Source: Mesorhizobium sp. AR10 (GTDB lineage Bacteria; Pseudomonadota; Alphaproteobacteria; Rhizobiales; Rhizobiaceae). Taken from it: DNA of 64,000 nucleotides. The DNA lies in NCBI RefSeq assembly GCF_024746795.1, contig NZ_CP080524.1, positions 806,001-870,000 on the forward strand, read 5' to 3'. Positions 8,944 through 17,353 of the stretch are shown piece by piece. The first letter of the stretch is position 1. Every line of letters begins with the position of its first letter. The translations under genes were made by a program, and so were the position numbers. Below the pieces are notes generated by a model. It was given only the letters and a program-made list of their open reading frames with translations, made no database searches and was not told the origin of the DNA.

Positions 8944-9594
8944 TCAGCTTATGCCGCTGTAGCCAGTCATCTGTCCGGCTGCGTCCAGATCGATAAATGC
9001 GCGTTTTCCGCGTCGCCCAACCGCCATGAAAACCAGACGATCCTTATGATGTTCGAGCAGTCGTAGGGCCTGCCCGGATGGATCGTAGTGAGTTATATCC
9101 TCACCGCCGGTTTCCTTAAATCCGATGTTGTCCAAGAACTGCTGGTTTGCCTTGGAGACCGCAAAGGTCCGCAGGCGGCTAGGCCGCTGCACTGCTCCCC
9201 ACATCATGCCTATCGCGGCAAAGGCTCCTGTGATGGCGGCACAGACCAGTGCGGTTGCATGGAGCCCCGCGTTTGGAAGGGTTTCATCGTAGGTCAGGTA
9301 TCCAAGCAAGCAAAAGGCGAGTCCGAACCCCACGAGGATCAGGCAAACGCTGCCAACAAAGGTTATAAGCAGGCCAGCAATAGGTCCTCGATCATGCCCC
9401 CTTACCAGTCCCCGTCCACCAACAACTGGAAGCGCAACAGCCCCAAACAAAGCTATGGCGACGATAATGACACCTTGGCTCCGCTTGGTCGTTTTCCAAA
9501 GGTCTCTGCCAATTGAGAGGCCGTAGCCTGCAACGGCTGCGCTGCCGACGCCTGCTGCCACGAGCGCTAATGTAGACCGCTTCGCCACTCTCAA
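8944..9594 (-). CDS. Four-helix membrane protein, function unknown
   Basis: A 216-residue protein with about four hydrophobic segments (roughly residues 8-28, 42-60, 73-100 and 110-132), followed by a soluble C-terminal domain of about 80 residues (HYDPSGQALRLLEHHKDRLVFMAV). It lies 12 bp downstream of the next gene on the same strand and so is the second gene of a two-gene operon. No family is recognised. The pair is a cargo candidate, for example an export- or immunity-type membrane pair, but nothing in the sequence proves a role. Confidence 0.65.
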   Translation of the reverse strand: MRVAKRSTLALVAAGVGSAAVAGYGLSIGRDLWKTTKRSQGVIIVAIALFGAVALPVVGGRGLVRGHDRGPIAGLLITFVGSVCLILVGFGLAFCLLGYLTYDETLPNAGLHATALVCAAITGAFAAIGMMWGAVQRPSRLRTFAVSKANQQFLDNIGFKETGGEDITHYDPSGQALRLLEHHKDRLVFMAVGRRGKRAFIDLDAAGQMTGYSGIS

Positions 9595-9606
9595 CCCCTC
9601 CCGACC

Positions 9607-10743
9607 TTAGCGTAGCCTTCGCAAGTTGCGGACAAACGCAAACACTGACCAGATCGCACCAAGCACCCACACAACAGCGTAGATCACAGCGCCGATGATT
9701 GCATAGACCAGCTTGCCTAAGTAGATGGAGCTCTTGCCAAGCAGGCGGATTATAGGTGACGAGCGCTTTCCTGCCTTCTTAGCCAACATTCCGTAACGGG
9801 ATAGATCGGTCGGATCGTCCGATTTCGAGAGCGCCTGGAAAGCAGCTCTCAGGCCACCGCCGTAAGCTACAGTCGAGACTCCACCTGTAAATTTCACCAC
9901 CTCTTCCAACTCTTCTGGTCGGAGAACCCCATCGAATTTTTTCCGAATAGCGTTGGAATCGATGCGGCCGATTTCACTGGCCGCAGCCCTTAGCCTTGAG
10001 AAATCCAGGTCCTCAATCTCCCTGACAGAGATCTTGTCTCGTAGGCGCAAGATCGAAGCGATGCTTGGCATTTTGAAAAGGGGCTCGGACGCCGAAAGCG
10101 GTTTTTTCAAAGCTTTCAGGTCCACCAAATTGCTAAATGCTTTTTTGAGGAAGCGGGCCATCGGTGCGGTTAGTTTTTTCGCCTTGTTGGCATTTTTTAC
10201 GACAGAGGCGCCAACGTCTAGAGTGCCAGTCCCCGGCAGCACTGTCAGAATGCCAACGACCGACGCTCCTAGCGTGATCGCGTCATAGTCTTCACCACTG
10301 GCCGCCTTTGTGCCTTCTACAGTTGCGTCCCTGATGTCGCCAAAGCCGAAGTAGTCCGCGAGGATTGCGCCGGGAAAGCTGCCGAAAGTCTCGACGTTGC
10401 CTGACAAGAAGCCGGAGACAAGATCATTCGCGTTCCGCCACCCGGCTCGAAGTAGTCCCTCCTTAGTTCGCGCGACCAGCTCGGGATCGAAGGTGTGGCC
10501 TTGCTCCTCCCCGATCTCCACTAGTTTGGATGCGTCGGAAAAATCCTTTTCAGCAATTGCCTCCTCAATCTTCGCTGCGATGTCATCGGTTGAGAGCCAA
10601 CGAAGCCTGAATTCTGCAATTGAAATTGGATCGTAGTAATTGAATGCAAGCTTGGCGGCTCCAAACATTGGTGAGGAAAAGAAGGCGATAGCGGTCGCAA
10701 TCAAACTACAGAGCGCAATCGCTCTTCGAACGCCAGCTGCCAT
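9607..10743 (-). CDS. Exported/membrane protein of unknown function
   Basis: A 378-residue protein with an N-terminal hydrophobic segment (about 8-30) that may be a signal anchor. A soluble Ala/Lys-rich middle contains a glycine-rich stretch (ITLGASVVGILTVLPGTGTLDVGASVV) resembling the membrane-associated region of some toxin or colicin-like proteins. Two close hydrophobic helices lie near the C-terminus (about 345-372). It leads an operon with the membrane protein downstream. I do not recognise the family. The glycine-rich hydrophobic hairpin in the middle is notable. Confidence 0.65.
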   Translation of the reverse strand: MAAGVRRAIALCSLIATAIAFFSSPMFGAAKLAFNYYDPISIAEFRLRWLSTDDIAAKIEEAIAEKDFSDASKLVEIGEEQGHTFDPELVARTKEGLLRAGWRNANDLVSGFLSGNVETFGSFPGAILADYFGFGDIRDATVEGTKAASGEDYDAITLGASVVGILTVLPGTGTLDVGASVVKNANKAKKLTAPMARFLKKAFSNLVDLKALKKPLSASEPLFKMPSIASILRLRDKISVREIEDLDFSRLRAAASEIGRIDSNAIRKKFDGVLRPEELEEVVKFTGGVSTVAYGGGLRAAFQALSKSDDPTDLSRYGMLAKKAGKRSSPIIRLLGKSSIYLGKLVYAIIGAVIYAVVWVLGAIWSVFAFVRNLRRLR

Positions 10744-10896
10744 GAATTCCCCCGCTCTTTCCCCAAGCCACTATGCAACAATGGCGGCCGAAAAGCATTG
10801 CTTACATCACCCCAGTCGCATGGCAATCTCTTGTCGCTCTAGCGTTGGCGGCGCGGATCATAGCTATGACAAAACGACCCCGTTTAGCGGAAAACC

Positions 10897-10925
10897 TTGA
10901 CAAGAGGCATTTATTCCTATATAAT
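10897..10925 (+). promoter_or_regulatory. Consensus sigma-70 promoter
   Basis: A perfect TTGACA (10897-10902) and perfect TATAAT (10920-10925) are separated by exactly 17 bp. The predicted transcript starts near 10932 and runs rightward towards the gene at 11108. Such a perfect promoter is rare in rhizobial DNA. The spacer 10744-11107 holds no other gene. Confidence 0.75.
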
Positions 10926-11068
10926 GCGGTTGTTCAGATGGGCGATTTTCGCCGCTGAACCGAGCAAAGGCGGGCAATGACTGTTTTGACGATAAGGCTG
11001 TGAGCCCGGCTTGTGCCGCCAACGACTTCGCGCCGACGCCACCGATTATCATCTGAAAAACTCAACCA

Positions 11069-11097
11069 AAAAGGGGCCAATCGGCTCCTTTTCTTTT
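11069..11097 (+). terminator. Terminator-like hairpin in the leader of the 11108 gene
   Basis: AAGGGGCC (11071-11078) pairs with GGCTCCTT (11083-11090) across an AATC tetraloop with one G-U pair, followed by TTCTTTT. The ribosome site GGAGG of the next gene starts right after it (11098). It therefore either ends a small RNA of about 160 nt started at the consensus promoter, or works as a regulated terminator for the downstream genes. Confidence 0.55.
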
Positions 11098-11107
11098 GGA
11101 GGCCTAA

Positions 11108-11716
11108 ATGACCAATGCCACAGTTTCCGCCGCTTCGTCGGCCGCCTTGCCTGCCTTGATCGTCCTAGGGCTCGATGATGGCGGCAAGGCCCATGCCTCC
11201 TGGTTCGCTGAAGCCGAAACTGATCTGGCCGAGAAGGCCGCGGGCATGATGGGGATGGCGGCACTTCGAGCTTCAACCGATGAGCTGCGCGATCTGGCTG
11301 GGAAGCTGCGTCAGGGCCGCGTGTTTGCCAGCGGCAAGGCATTCGTGCCGTTCGTTAAGGTGCCATTGTTCGACAAGATCGCCACCCACCTACCCAAATC
11401 GTACAGGTGGCCTGTCAGAGCTGCCAAGCCCGCAGCCGAAAAACCCAAGCCCGGCAAAAAGGCATCTGCCGTCGGTGCAAACCAATCAGGCGACGTGAAC
11501 GAAGGCCTGACCATTCCAGAAGGCTGGGACCAGATCATCTTCGGCAGTTTGGTGCTGGCTTGCGAGGATGCGAACGATGGCTGGTTCCCCGCCCATGTCA
11601 TCCAGGTTAGCGCCGATGGGCTGTTCACCCTCAAGTGGCGCGACTTCTCCGACTGGCCGGTGATCGTTCGGCGCACCCATCACCTCGCCCTGTTGCACCC
11701 CCGACATGCCGAATGA
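11108..11716 (+). CDS. Unknown protein with Tudor/SH3-like C-terminal domain
   Basis: A 202-residue cytoplasmic protein with GGAGG 6 bp before the ATG. The N-terminal half is Ala-rich and helical, the centre (about 105-130) is a Lys/Pro-rich linker, and the C-terminal 60 residues (GSLVLACEDANDGWFPAHVIQV... TLKWRDFSDWP) have the beta-barrel pattern of Tudor/Agenet-like domains found in many alphaproteobacterial unknowns. It is the first of a three-gene run with the DUF3768 gene and the exported protein. The domain comparison is by pattern only. Confidence 0.65.
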   Translation: MTNATVSAASSAALPALIVLGLDDGGKAHASWFAEAETDLAEKAAGMMGMAALRASTDELRDLAGKLRQGRVFASGKAFVPFVKVPLFDKIATHLPKSYRWPVRAAKPAAEKPKPGKKASAVGANQSGDVNEGLTIPEGWDQIIFGSLVLACEDANDGWFPAHVIQVSADGLFTLKWRDFSDWPVIVRRTHHLALLHPRHAE

Positions 11717-11772
11717 GGGCGGGTGGTTCTGTTCGTAACTGCTTGCCTGATCATCAACAGCCGGGATGTACG

Positions 11773-12102
11773 ATGACCGACAAAACACCAGAAATTCGAC
11801 GCCTTAATGATGCCTTCCGCCGCAGCTTCATTGGCGGCCATGTCGTCCTTACCAGCGGCGTAGCTGCCCTTGCCGATACCGAACGCCGGGCGCTGTTGCG
11901 CTCGGTTCGGGCCTTCGAAGCCTTTAACAGCGGCAACGATCCTCATGCAGAACACGATTTCGGCGCCATCGACCTAGAGGGCTCGAAGTTCTTCTGGAAG
12001 ATCGACTACTACGACGCAGAGATGCGAGGCGGGTCGCCCGACCCAACCAACGCGGAATTGACGCGTCGGGCGCTGACGATCATGCGCGCGGAGGAATATT
12101 GA
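11773..12102 (+). CDS. DUF3768 family protein
   Basis: A 109-residue protein that matches the DUF3768 signature almost throughout: RRLNDAFRRSFIGGHVVLTSG, HDFGAIDLEG, FWKIDYYD, GSPDPTNAELTRRALTIM. The family is small, cytoplasmic and common on rhizobial plasmids and islands; its function is unknown. The stop TGA overlaps the next ATG by one base (TGATG), indicating coupled translation. Confidence 0.88.
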   Translation: MTDKTPEIRRLNDAFRRSFIGGHVVLTSGVAALADTERRALLRSVRAFEAFNSGNDPHAEHDFGAIDLEGSKFFWKIDYYDAEMRGGSPDPTNAELTRRALTIMRAEEY

Positions 12103-12746
12103 TGGTCGGCTCAAACGGAGGGGCGACCTTCACCCGCCGAGCGGTTGTCCAGGCCCTGCCAGCGGCGGTATTGTTGCCGCTGGCCTCCTGCGGCGCCGAG
12201 GGGGCCGAACCCGGCATCGGCAACTTGGTCTTACCTGCTGAGCTGCTGGCTGGCCGCATCGCTCGGCTCGCGCGCGAATTGTCCGACGCCTTGAATCAAG
12301 TTGACGGCTGCAAATGGTTCGCCACGGTCTATCCCTCAAACTACGTCGAGGATCCGGTCAGGTGCGCCGACATCGCCGAGACCATGGAGGCCGCGGAAAC
12401 TGTGTCTCCCGATTTGGTTCACGCCATCGTGTCGCACTGTGCGGCGTATGCAGCGGTTGCCCGTGCCGCTCGGCAGACCGACGTAGTCGCGCTTGGCGAC
12501 GAGGCCAGTCTAGTCGACTGCCGACGATTGGAAGAGGCGAGCAAATCCGAGCGCGACTTGTTCATGGCGCTGTGCCGCTTTCCAGCCCGCAACGACCCCG
12601 AACGTCGTGACAAGGCGTCGTACCTGCTGGGATTCTGTGATGGAGACGAACTCGAAACCGAGCATGTGATCGCGCTGCTTGAGTCGATGACAGTCAGCAC
12701 CTGCAAAAGCCAAGTTTTCGAAAAACCGCCCCAGCTCAGCGCCTAA
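12102..12746 (+). CDS. Putative Tat-exported protein, unknown
   Basis: A 214-residue protein started at ATG 12102, coupled to the DUF3768 gene. The N-terminus TFTRRAVVQALPAAVLLPLASC contains a twin-arginine motif, a hydrophobic stretch and a cysteine that could be a lipobox, so the protein is probably exported by Tat and may be lipid-anchored. The mature part is helical with several cysteines (CKWF, VRCAD, HCAAY, DCRR, LCRF, FCDGD), suggesting disulfides. No family is recognised. The 147-bp spacer to the converging 962-residue gene is GC-rich and holds no gene. Confidence 0.6.
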   Translation: MVGSNGGATFTRRAVVQALPAAVLLPLASCGAEGAEPGIGNLVLPAELLAGRIARLARELSDALNQVDGCKWFATVYPSNYVEDPVRCADIAETMEAAETVSPDLVHAIVSHCAAYAAVARAARQTDVVALGDEASLVDCRRLEEASKSERDLFMALCRFPARNDPERRDKASYLLGFCDGDELETEHVIALLESMTVSTCKSQVFEKPPQLSA

Positions 12747-12893
12747 ATAGGTGTTTTTCAGGCCGTGCAGGGGCCGCCAGCGCGCGAAACCGCGCTGCGG
12801 GGTCGACGGGGCCCCCGCCTAGCTGACGCGCGGGCCACGCCAAGCCTAGCCGCAGCCACCGAAATATCATTCAATTTAAGCCTTTGGCAGGCC

Positions 12894-15782
12894 TTAGTTG
12901 ACCACCCATAAGCTCTTGAGCTCATGGCCAACCGCCCAATCGGACGAAGCGTCTTTCTCACATCTCGCCTCATATGGATCGCGCACCATCTTAAATTCGT
13001 TGTCGATCACGGCTCCGAAAACGAAACATTCGTCTTTGTATTCTCCACGTTCCGCACTCGCCATTTTAACGACCGTCTTGATGATGATCGCCTCGAGGTT
13101 TCGGCTCTTCCAGTTCACGGTCCCGTAGTTGTCGACTGACGAGGCAACGTCAGTTGCCTTCCATGCATCCTGGCCGAGTAGTTGGTTCCAACTTGTGAAC
13201 TCGGGGAACAGAGCGGCGATGTTTACCTCGGATGGCGATTGAGTTTTGGCCGCCCCATTAAGGATGGCTGTTTTCAAGCCGTCAGAGAACATGTTCAAAA
13301 GGGCAACGGCTGCTGGACCATTCTTTTGACGAAGAGCTGCTTCTTGCACTGACTTCGTCTTTTGCGCTTCCTGGACACGTTGGGCGGCAACGCGTTTTGC
13401 CTCTTCGGCTGCAACGCGCGCGGCTTGTTCAGACTTGACTTGGTCCTGCCGCGTAAGCTCGAACTTCGCTTGAGCCGCAGTGACGTCACTCTGTTCAAAC
13501 CAGATCGGGGCATATGCAAAATTGACGCTGTCCCGCGTCAAGGCTTCGGTTACGGCTTTGAGGGTCGTGCTTGAGCCATAGAGGATCCGGCATTTATCCC
13601 GGCGTACATCCTGGTAGGCAGTATCGACGTTCGATATTTGTGGATCAGCCTTCCGGATGGATGCAAAATCGGCCAGCTTGTCGATGGTAGCCATATGAAC
13701 TTGCGGCTCTCCGTCGATCACGCCGCAGATCCTGGTGGACTTGCTGTCCAACAGAATTCCGCCATACCCCAGCCGAGACCCCTTCTCGACATCAGCTGCA
13801 ATCTGGGCGGCGAGGGCCTTATCTTGGTCCATTCGCCGCTTAAGATCGGCGAAATGTATTTCCTCGAAGGGGCGCAGGGTCTTTGCCTCGATGGCCTCCA
13901 GGTACGCAACCGCGAAGCTCGGTTTGGCTTCAACGAATTTCTTCCGCTGAATAAACAAGAGATCGGCTTGTCTGATATCCGCTTGGCCGCACTCCCGGCT
14001 AACGTGGATAGCTTTCCCGCCTAGCGGGTCCAAAGCAACTTGGAGAACCTTTTCGAGCGCTGGGGTGCTGTCCACACCAAAGAGACAAATCCAGGCCTCG
14101 TTCTTGGTGAATGAAAATTCGCCTGAGAGGGTTTTCAAAAGCGATGGGGCTGCCGGACCTGCGTTGTAAAGGACAACGACATCATCAAGTGCGCCTCTGA
14201 GCAGAACTTTGTTCAATTCAGTAACGGTGAAGGCAGGATTGTTGTCTGCCTGCGGTTCGCCCTTATCTTCCCCCTGCGATCGGGCTTTTAAGGTCGCCAA
14301 CTCACTGGTGAGACCTTGGTTCACGATGAGCGCCCGAACGCTGTCTCGCGATTCAGTAAGGGCTTCCAAATCCGACGACGAGGTCAAGCCGTCAAGCGCC
14401 TTAACTTCACTGACAACCAACGGCAGCTTGCTGGAAGTGAGATGAGCTGCCATCCATGTCTTGAGGGCCTGCTGGTCGCCTTGAAGCTCGGCCAAGATAA
14501 GCGCTTTTTGCTTTTCGATGTCCTGGGACCGTTCCTTGTCCCTAGATGCGGAAAATTCGGCAAAACCTGGAACTGCCATCAGCAGATTAGTTAGGCGAAG
14601 CGTTGAGTCGTTTAGCGCGTCGGCCGAATTTGTTTGAACTTGAGCGTTGAGAGCGGCCGCCTTGTCAGCGATCTCGACCACATTGGTCGTCTGCGGATTC
14701 AGCTTTAGAAACGTTTCTGCGTCTGACAGCAGGATCGTTGCAGCTGTTTTTGACGCTTTCAGCCTTCGAGCCTCGAACTTGTCAAACGAGGCCTTGTCAG
14801 CGAAGCCCTTTTGGCTTGCGTTCCTAAATTCCACGGGGTCTGTGAACCCGGAGGCGCGAAATGCCACGAGTTCACTTTTGGATTGAATTCCAAATTGTTG
14901 CGCCGCACGAAAATCGTCGGCGGACGTGAAGCCAGTAGCCTGCGCCCTTTGATATTCATCGCGGCTTCTGAAACCTCCCAATACAGCAGCATCAAATTCC
15001 CTTTGGGTGCTGAAACCCAAGCTCTTAGCCTGCAAAAACATGCTGGCCGAAGGAAATCCACCAGCCATTGCGTCTCGGTACGAGGCGGCATCGGTGAAGC
15101 CAAGTGACTGTGCGAGGTTCCGTTCTTGGTCGTTCCTAAAGCCATCACCTGCGCCTCGTTCGATCTCAGCGAGGCTGTATTCTGTGAGCAGATCGCCTGC
15201 AGGAATTCCAAAGCCTGCCGTGTAAGTCTTGAAGGACGTGACAGTCGACGGGCCGATCAAACCGTCAATTGGACCGTTATAGAACGAGAGCCGCGTCATC
15301 GCAGCCTGGAGGCGTTGGACCACTTTGAGATATGCCGGTTGCACCATGAAATCGAAAGATTCGCCTCTCTGAAATGACAGCCAAGCAACACGATCTAGGC
15401 TCTCCCCGCGGGACAAAAATGCGTCCTGCGGGATTATGTGCAACTCCTTTAGCGTCTTCAGGTTGGGTTTGGCCTTATCGATTTTCAACGTGCCCGCGAT
15501 GATGGCAAAGTGGCCGTTGCGGCTTTGCGCTACGACCGTAGGCCCCAGAGTCGGAGCAAACGATTGCGCTAAGGCGATAGCTTCGTCCTCGGTAGGTCGA
15601 CTTGATACAACCAACCAAAGCGCGTCTGATTGCGGCGTACGCAGCGAGGCCGGAAGAACACCTGCGCGGGTATGATAGTCCGTAAAAATCCAAACTGGAA
15701 AAGTATTGGAGGGATTTGCCGCGGCCTCTAAACAAGAAGCTGACAAAAGGGCTACAACGAAGCCCATCGAAATCATACGCAT
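12894..15782 (-). CDS. Large exported repeat protein with peptidoglycan-binding-like domain
   Basis: A 962-residue protein with a signal peptide (cleavage near residue 22). Next comes a SPOR-like alpha/beta segment (about 52-100), then a peptidoglycan-binding-like helical unit (LQAAMTRLSFYNGPIDGLIGPSTVTSF, about 158-184). Eight perfectly spaced 14-residue repeats follow (227-338, consensus xGFxSxxxFxxAxx). A coiled-coil middle (about 340-500) leads to a long region with paired cysteines (ICLFGVD, RECGQ, RICGV, DKCRILYG), an Ala/Glu/Lys-rich coiled coil near 770-810, and a C-terminal domain containing ECFVFG. It probably acts in the periplasm at the cell wall. The family is not recognised. Confidence 0.7.
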   Translation of the reverse strand: MRMISMGFVVALLSASCLEAAANPSNTFPVWIFTDYHTRAGVLPASLRTPQSDALWLVVSSRPTEDEAIALAQSFAPTLGPTVVAQSRNGHFAIIAGTLKIDKAKPNLKTLKELHIIPQDAFLSRGESLDRVAWLSFQRGESFDFMVQPAYLKVVQRLQAAMTRLSFYNGPIDGLIGPSTVTSFKTYTAGFGIPAGDLLTEYSLAEIERGAGDGFRNDQERNLAQSLGFTDAASYRDAMAGGFPSASMFLQAKSLGFSTQREFDAAVLGGFRSRDEYQRAQATGFTSADDFRAAQQFGIQSKSELVAFRASGFTDPVEFRNASQKGFADKASFDKFEARRLKASKTAATILLSDAETFLKLNPQTTNVVEIADKAAALNAQVQTNSADALNDSTLRLTNLLMAVPGFAEFSASRDKERSQDIEKQKALILAELQGDQQALKTWMAAHLTSSKLPLVVSEVKALDGLTSSSDLEALTESRDSVRALIVNQGLTSELATLKARSQGEDKGEPQADNNPAFTVTELNKVLLRGALDDVVVLYNAGPAAPSLLKTLSGEFSFTKNEAWICLFGVDSTPALEKVLQVALDPLGGKAIHVSRECGQADIRQADLLFIQRKKFVEAKPSFAVAYLEAIEAKTLRPFEEIHFADLKRRMDQDKALAAQIAADVEKGSRLGYGGILLDSKSTRICGVIDGEPQVHMATIDKLADFASIRKADPQISNVDTAYQDVRRDKCRILYGSSTTLKAVTEALTRDSVNFAYAPIWFEQSDVTAAQAKFELTRQDQVKSEQAARVAAEEAKRVAAQRVQEAQKTKSVQEAALRQKNGPAAVALLNMFSDGLKTAILNGAAKTQSPSEVNIAALFPEFTSWNQLLGQDAWKATDVASSVDNYGTVNWKSRNLEAIIIKTVVKMASAERGEYKDECFVFGAVIDNEFKMVRDPYEARCEKDASSDWAVGHELKSLWVVN
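14769..15104 (-). repeat. Coding repeat: eight 14-residue GF units
   Basis: Residues 227-338 of the 962-residue protein consist of eight contiguous units of exactly 14 residues. Unit openings are LGFTDAASY, GGFPSASMF, LGFSTQREF, GGFRSRDEY, TGFTSADDF, FGIQSKSEL, SGFTDPVEF and KGFADKASF. Position 3 is aromatic (Ile once) and position 9 is aromatic or Leu; the DNA itself is diverged. Confidence 0.85.
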
Positions 15783-16016
15783 TTATTTTCCGCCTACCCA
15801 AACCCGAAATCTATAATGGGCTGCGGGGCCAGCTTGCGCAAGCATGTCTGTGAGGATCTTTGCAGTATGTCGAAGGACGGTAAATGACAAGAGTGCCGCC
15901 GCCAGTTCCGCCGCTCCGGTGATAACGGCCACGGTAGGTGCATTACGTACAACGCTCAGTCCTGCGACGAGCAATAGCGTTTTACGAACTTGCCCGATAG
16001 GAACGTCGGAGTTCAA
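15783..16016 (-). CDS. Doubtful small membrane protein
   Basis: An open frame of 77 residues (possible TTG start at 16016) whose stop TAA directly touches the ATG of the 962-residue gene. It would encode a hydrophobic protein (VAVITGAAELAAALLSFTVL) with a basic C-terminus. No ribosome site is visible before the TTG. The abutting position fits translational coupling, but the frame could be fortuitous; the opposite strand is also open across part of this spacer. Confidence 0.3.
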   Translation of the reverse strand: MNSDVPIGQVRKTLLLVAGLSVVRNAPTVAVITGAAELAAALLSFTVLRHTAKILTDMLAQAGPAAHYRFRVWVGGK

Positions 16017-16032
16017 TTTGGAAAACTCGCAA

Positions 16033-16488
16033 ATGCAGAATGATGCAGAAACAATGACTGCCGACCTGTTGGGCCTGACCGCAGACATTGTCGCCGCCTA
16101 TGTTCAGAACAACGCGACGCCGGTGGCCGGTCTCCCGGATTTGATCGCCAGCGTCAATTCTGCTCTGTCAGGCTTAGTCGAGCCGGTTGCCCCGCCGCCA
16201 GCAGCGCTCACTCCAGCGGTCAATCCGAAGAAGTCGGTGTTTCCCGACTACATCGTGAGTCTGGAAGACGGGCGCAAGTTCAAGTCTATGAAGCGCCACC
16301 TTGGTTTGCTGGGCATGACACCCGATGAGTACAGAGCCAAGTGGGGTCTCGCGAGGGATTATCCTATGGTGGCGCCGAGCTACGCGGCTCAACGGTCCGT
16401 CCTTGCGAAATCCATTGGCCTCGGCCGCAAGGCGACCACGAAGTCCGCGCCGAAGAAAGCGCCAGCTAAGCGGAAAACTAAGGCCTAG
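16033..16488 (+). CDS. MucR/Ros-family regulator lacking the zinc ligands
   Basis: A 151-residue protein started at ATG 16033. The MucR architecture is complete: an N-terminal oligomerisation helix (LLGLTADIVAAYVQNN), a Pro/Ala linker, then PDYIVSLEDGRKFKSMKRHL and MTPDEYRAKWGL...DYPMVAPSYA, ending in a Lys/Ala-rich tail. In Ros the finger begins CLxC; here both cysteines are replaced (Ser, Asp) and the second histidine is missing. Zinc-free Ros homologues that still bind DNA are known in Mesorhizobium. It probably silences or controls AT-rich genes of the element. Confidence 0.85.
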   Translation: MQNDAETMTADLLGLTADIVAAYVQNNATPVAGLPDLIASVNSALSGLVEPVAPPPAALTPAVNPKKSVFPDYIVSLEDGRKFKSMKRHLGLLGMTPDEYRAKWGLARDYPMVAPSYAAQRSVLAKSIGLGRKATTKSAPKKAPAKRKTKA

Positions 16489-16559
16489 GCATCCGTCGCT
16501 ATCTGCAACTTCTAGACTTCCGCTCCTAACGGACGCATTCTCCTTCCTGGGAGAGGGCG

Positions 16560-16916
16560 ATGGGCAAAGCAGTTCATCCCAAATGGACAGGACGGCGAAG
16601 GCCATGGTGGCGCTCGCTTCTCGCCGCTCGCCTTATGCTGGTTCTAGCACTGCTTGGGATTACCTCCGTCGCCAATGTTGCGACCGGCGATCAGCGCCAG
16701 CGGGTCCATTCCTCCGGAGGTTCATCGAGCAAGGTGGTCTTTCGCAAGGCAGGCTGCGACATCAAGGGGAACATTAACGAGCGCGGCGAGCATATCTATC
16801 ACATGCCCGGCCAAGAGTATTATCTGGCCACGCGCGTGAATCCCGTGCGAGGCGAGCGCTGGTTCTGCTCGCAATGGGAAGCATGGTGGGCCGGTTGGCG
16901 GAAGGCCAAGGTGTGA
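16560..16916 (+). CDS. Small secreted/anchored protein with a 'GNI-H-G-Y' domain
   Basis: A 118-residue protein with a strong ribosome site (GGGAGAGGG) before the ATG. A basic N-terminus precedes one hydrophobic segment (about 20-42), and the C-terminal 55 residues read CDIKGNINERGEHIYHMPGQ...YYLATRV....GERWFCSQWEAWWAGWRKA. This cysteine-flanked module is shared by many rhizobial proteins, including the C-terminal part of ExoI-like nucleases and 'sunset'-type domains. It should face the periplasm. Only the stand-alone module is present, with no nuclease domain. Confidence 0.7.
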   Translation: MGKAVHPKWTGRRRPWWRSLLAARLMLVLALLGITSVANVATGDQRQRVHSSGGSSSKVVFRKAGCDIKGNINERGEHIYHMPGQEYYLATRVNPVRGERWFCSQWEAWWAGWRKAKV

Positions 16917-16971
16917 CCGTGGCGACCGCCTTGGACCCGTTCATTGCCCTTAATAGCCGCGAATAGCCCTC

Positions 16972-17217
16972 ATGGCTCTTCACTGGTTCAACCCTCCGGT
17001 CTACGTAAGGACCGACCGTCCCGGGCTCAGCTATGGGGTCAGCCATGTCGAGGGCGCGGCCGAGCAGCTCCTGAAATGGACCAAGAAGGGACCTAAGTGG
17101 GACTATGCGGTGCGCGTCTGCATGGCTGCTCTGGCCGACGAGATGCCAACTCAAGAAGCCCGTAAGGCATTCGAGGCGGCCGCCAAGGAGGAGAAGATGT
17201 TCCTCCCTTCTGAATAG
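16972..17217 (+). CDS. DUF982 family protein
   Basis: An 81-residue cytoplasmic protein that opens MALHWFNPPVYVRTDRPG and continues with VSHVEGAAEQLLKW and the AVRVCMAALADE...ARKAFEAAAKEE helix, the standard DUF982 pattern. These proteins are abundant on rhizobial plasmids and islands and have no known function. It lies 55 bp after the small secreted protein gene on the same strand. Confidence 0.85.
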   Translation: MALHWFNPPVYVRTDRPGLSYGVSHVEGAAEQLLKWTKKGPKWDYAVRVCMAALADEMPTQEARKAFEAAAKEEKMFLPSE

Positions 17218-17353
17218 GGGGGTGAACCGGCGATCCGTCACTCCATGTCGGGCACATCGCCGCCAACAAAGAACGTCGTCGGCTCGCCGTATTCGCCAAG
17301 CGCCGGGTTTCCAAGCGCTTGGCCCGCCGGGGCCTGCGGCCCGCAGCATGGCT

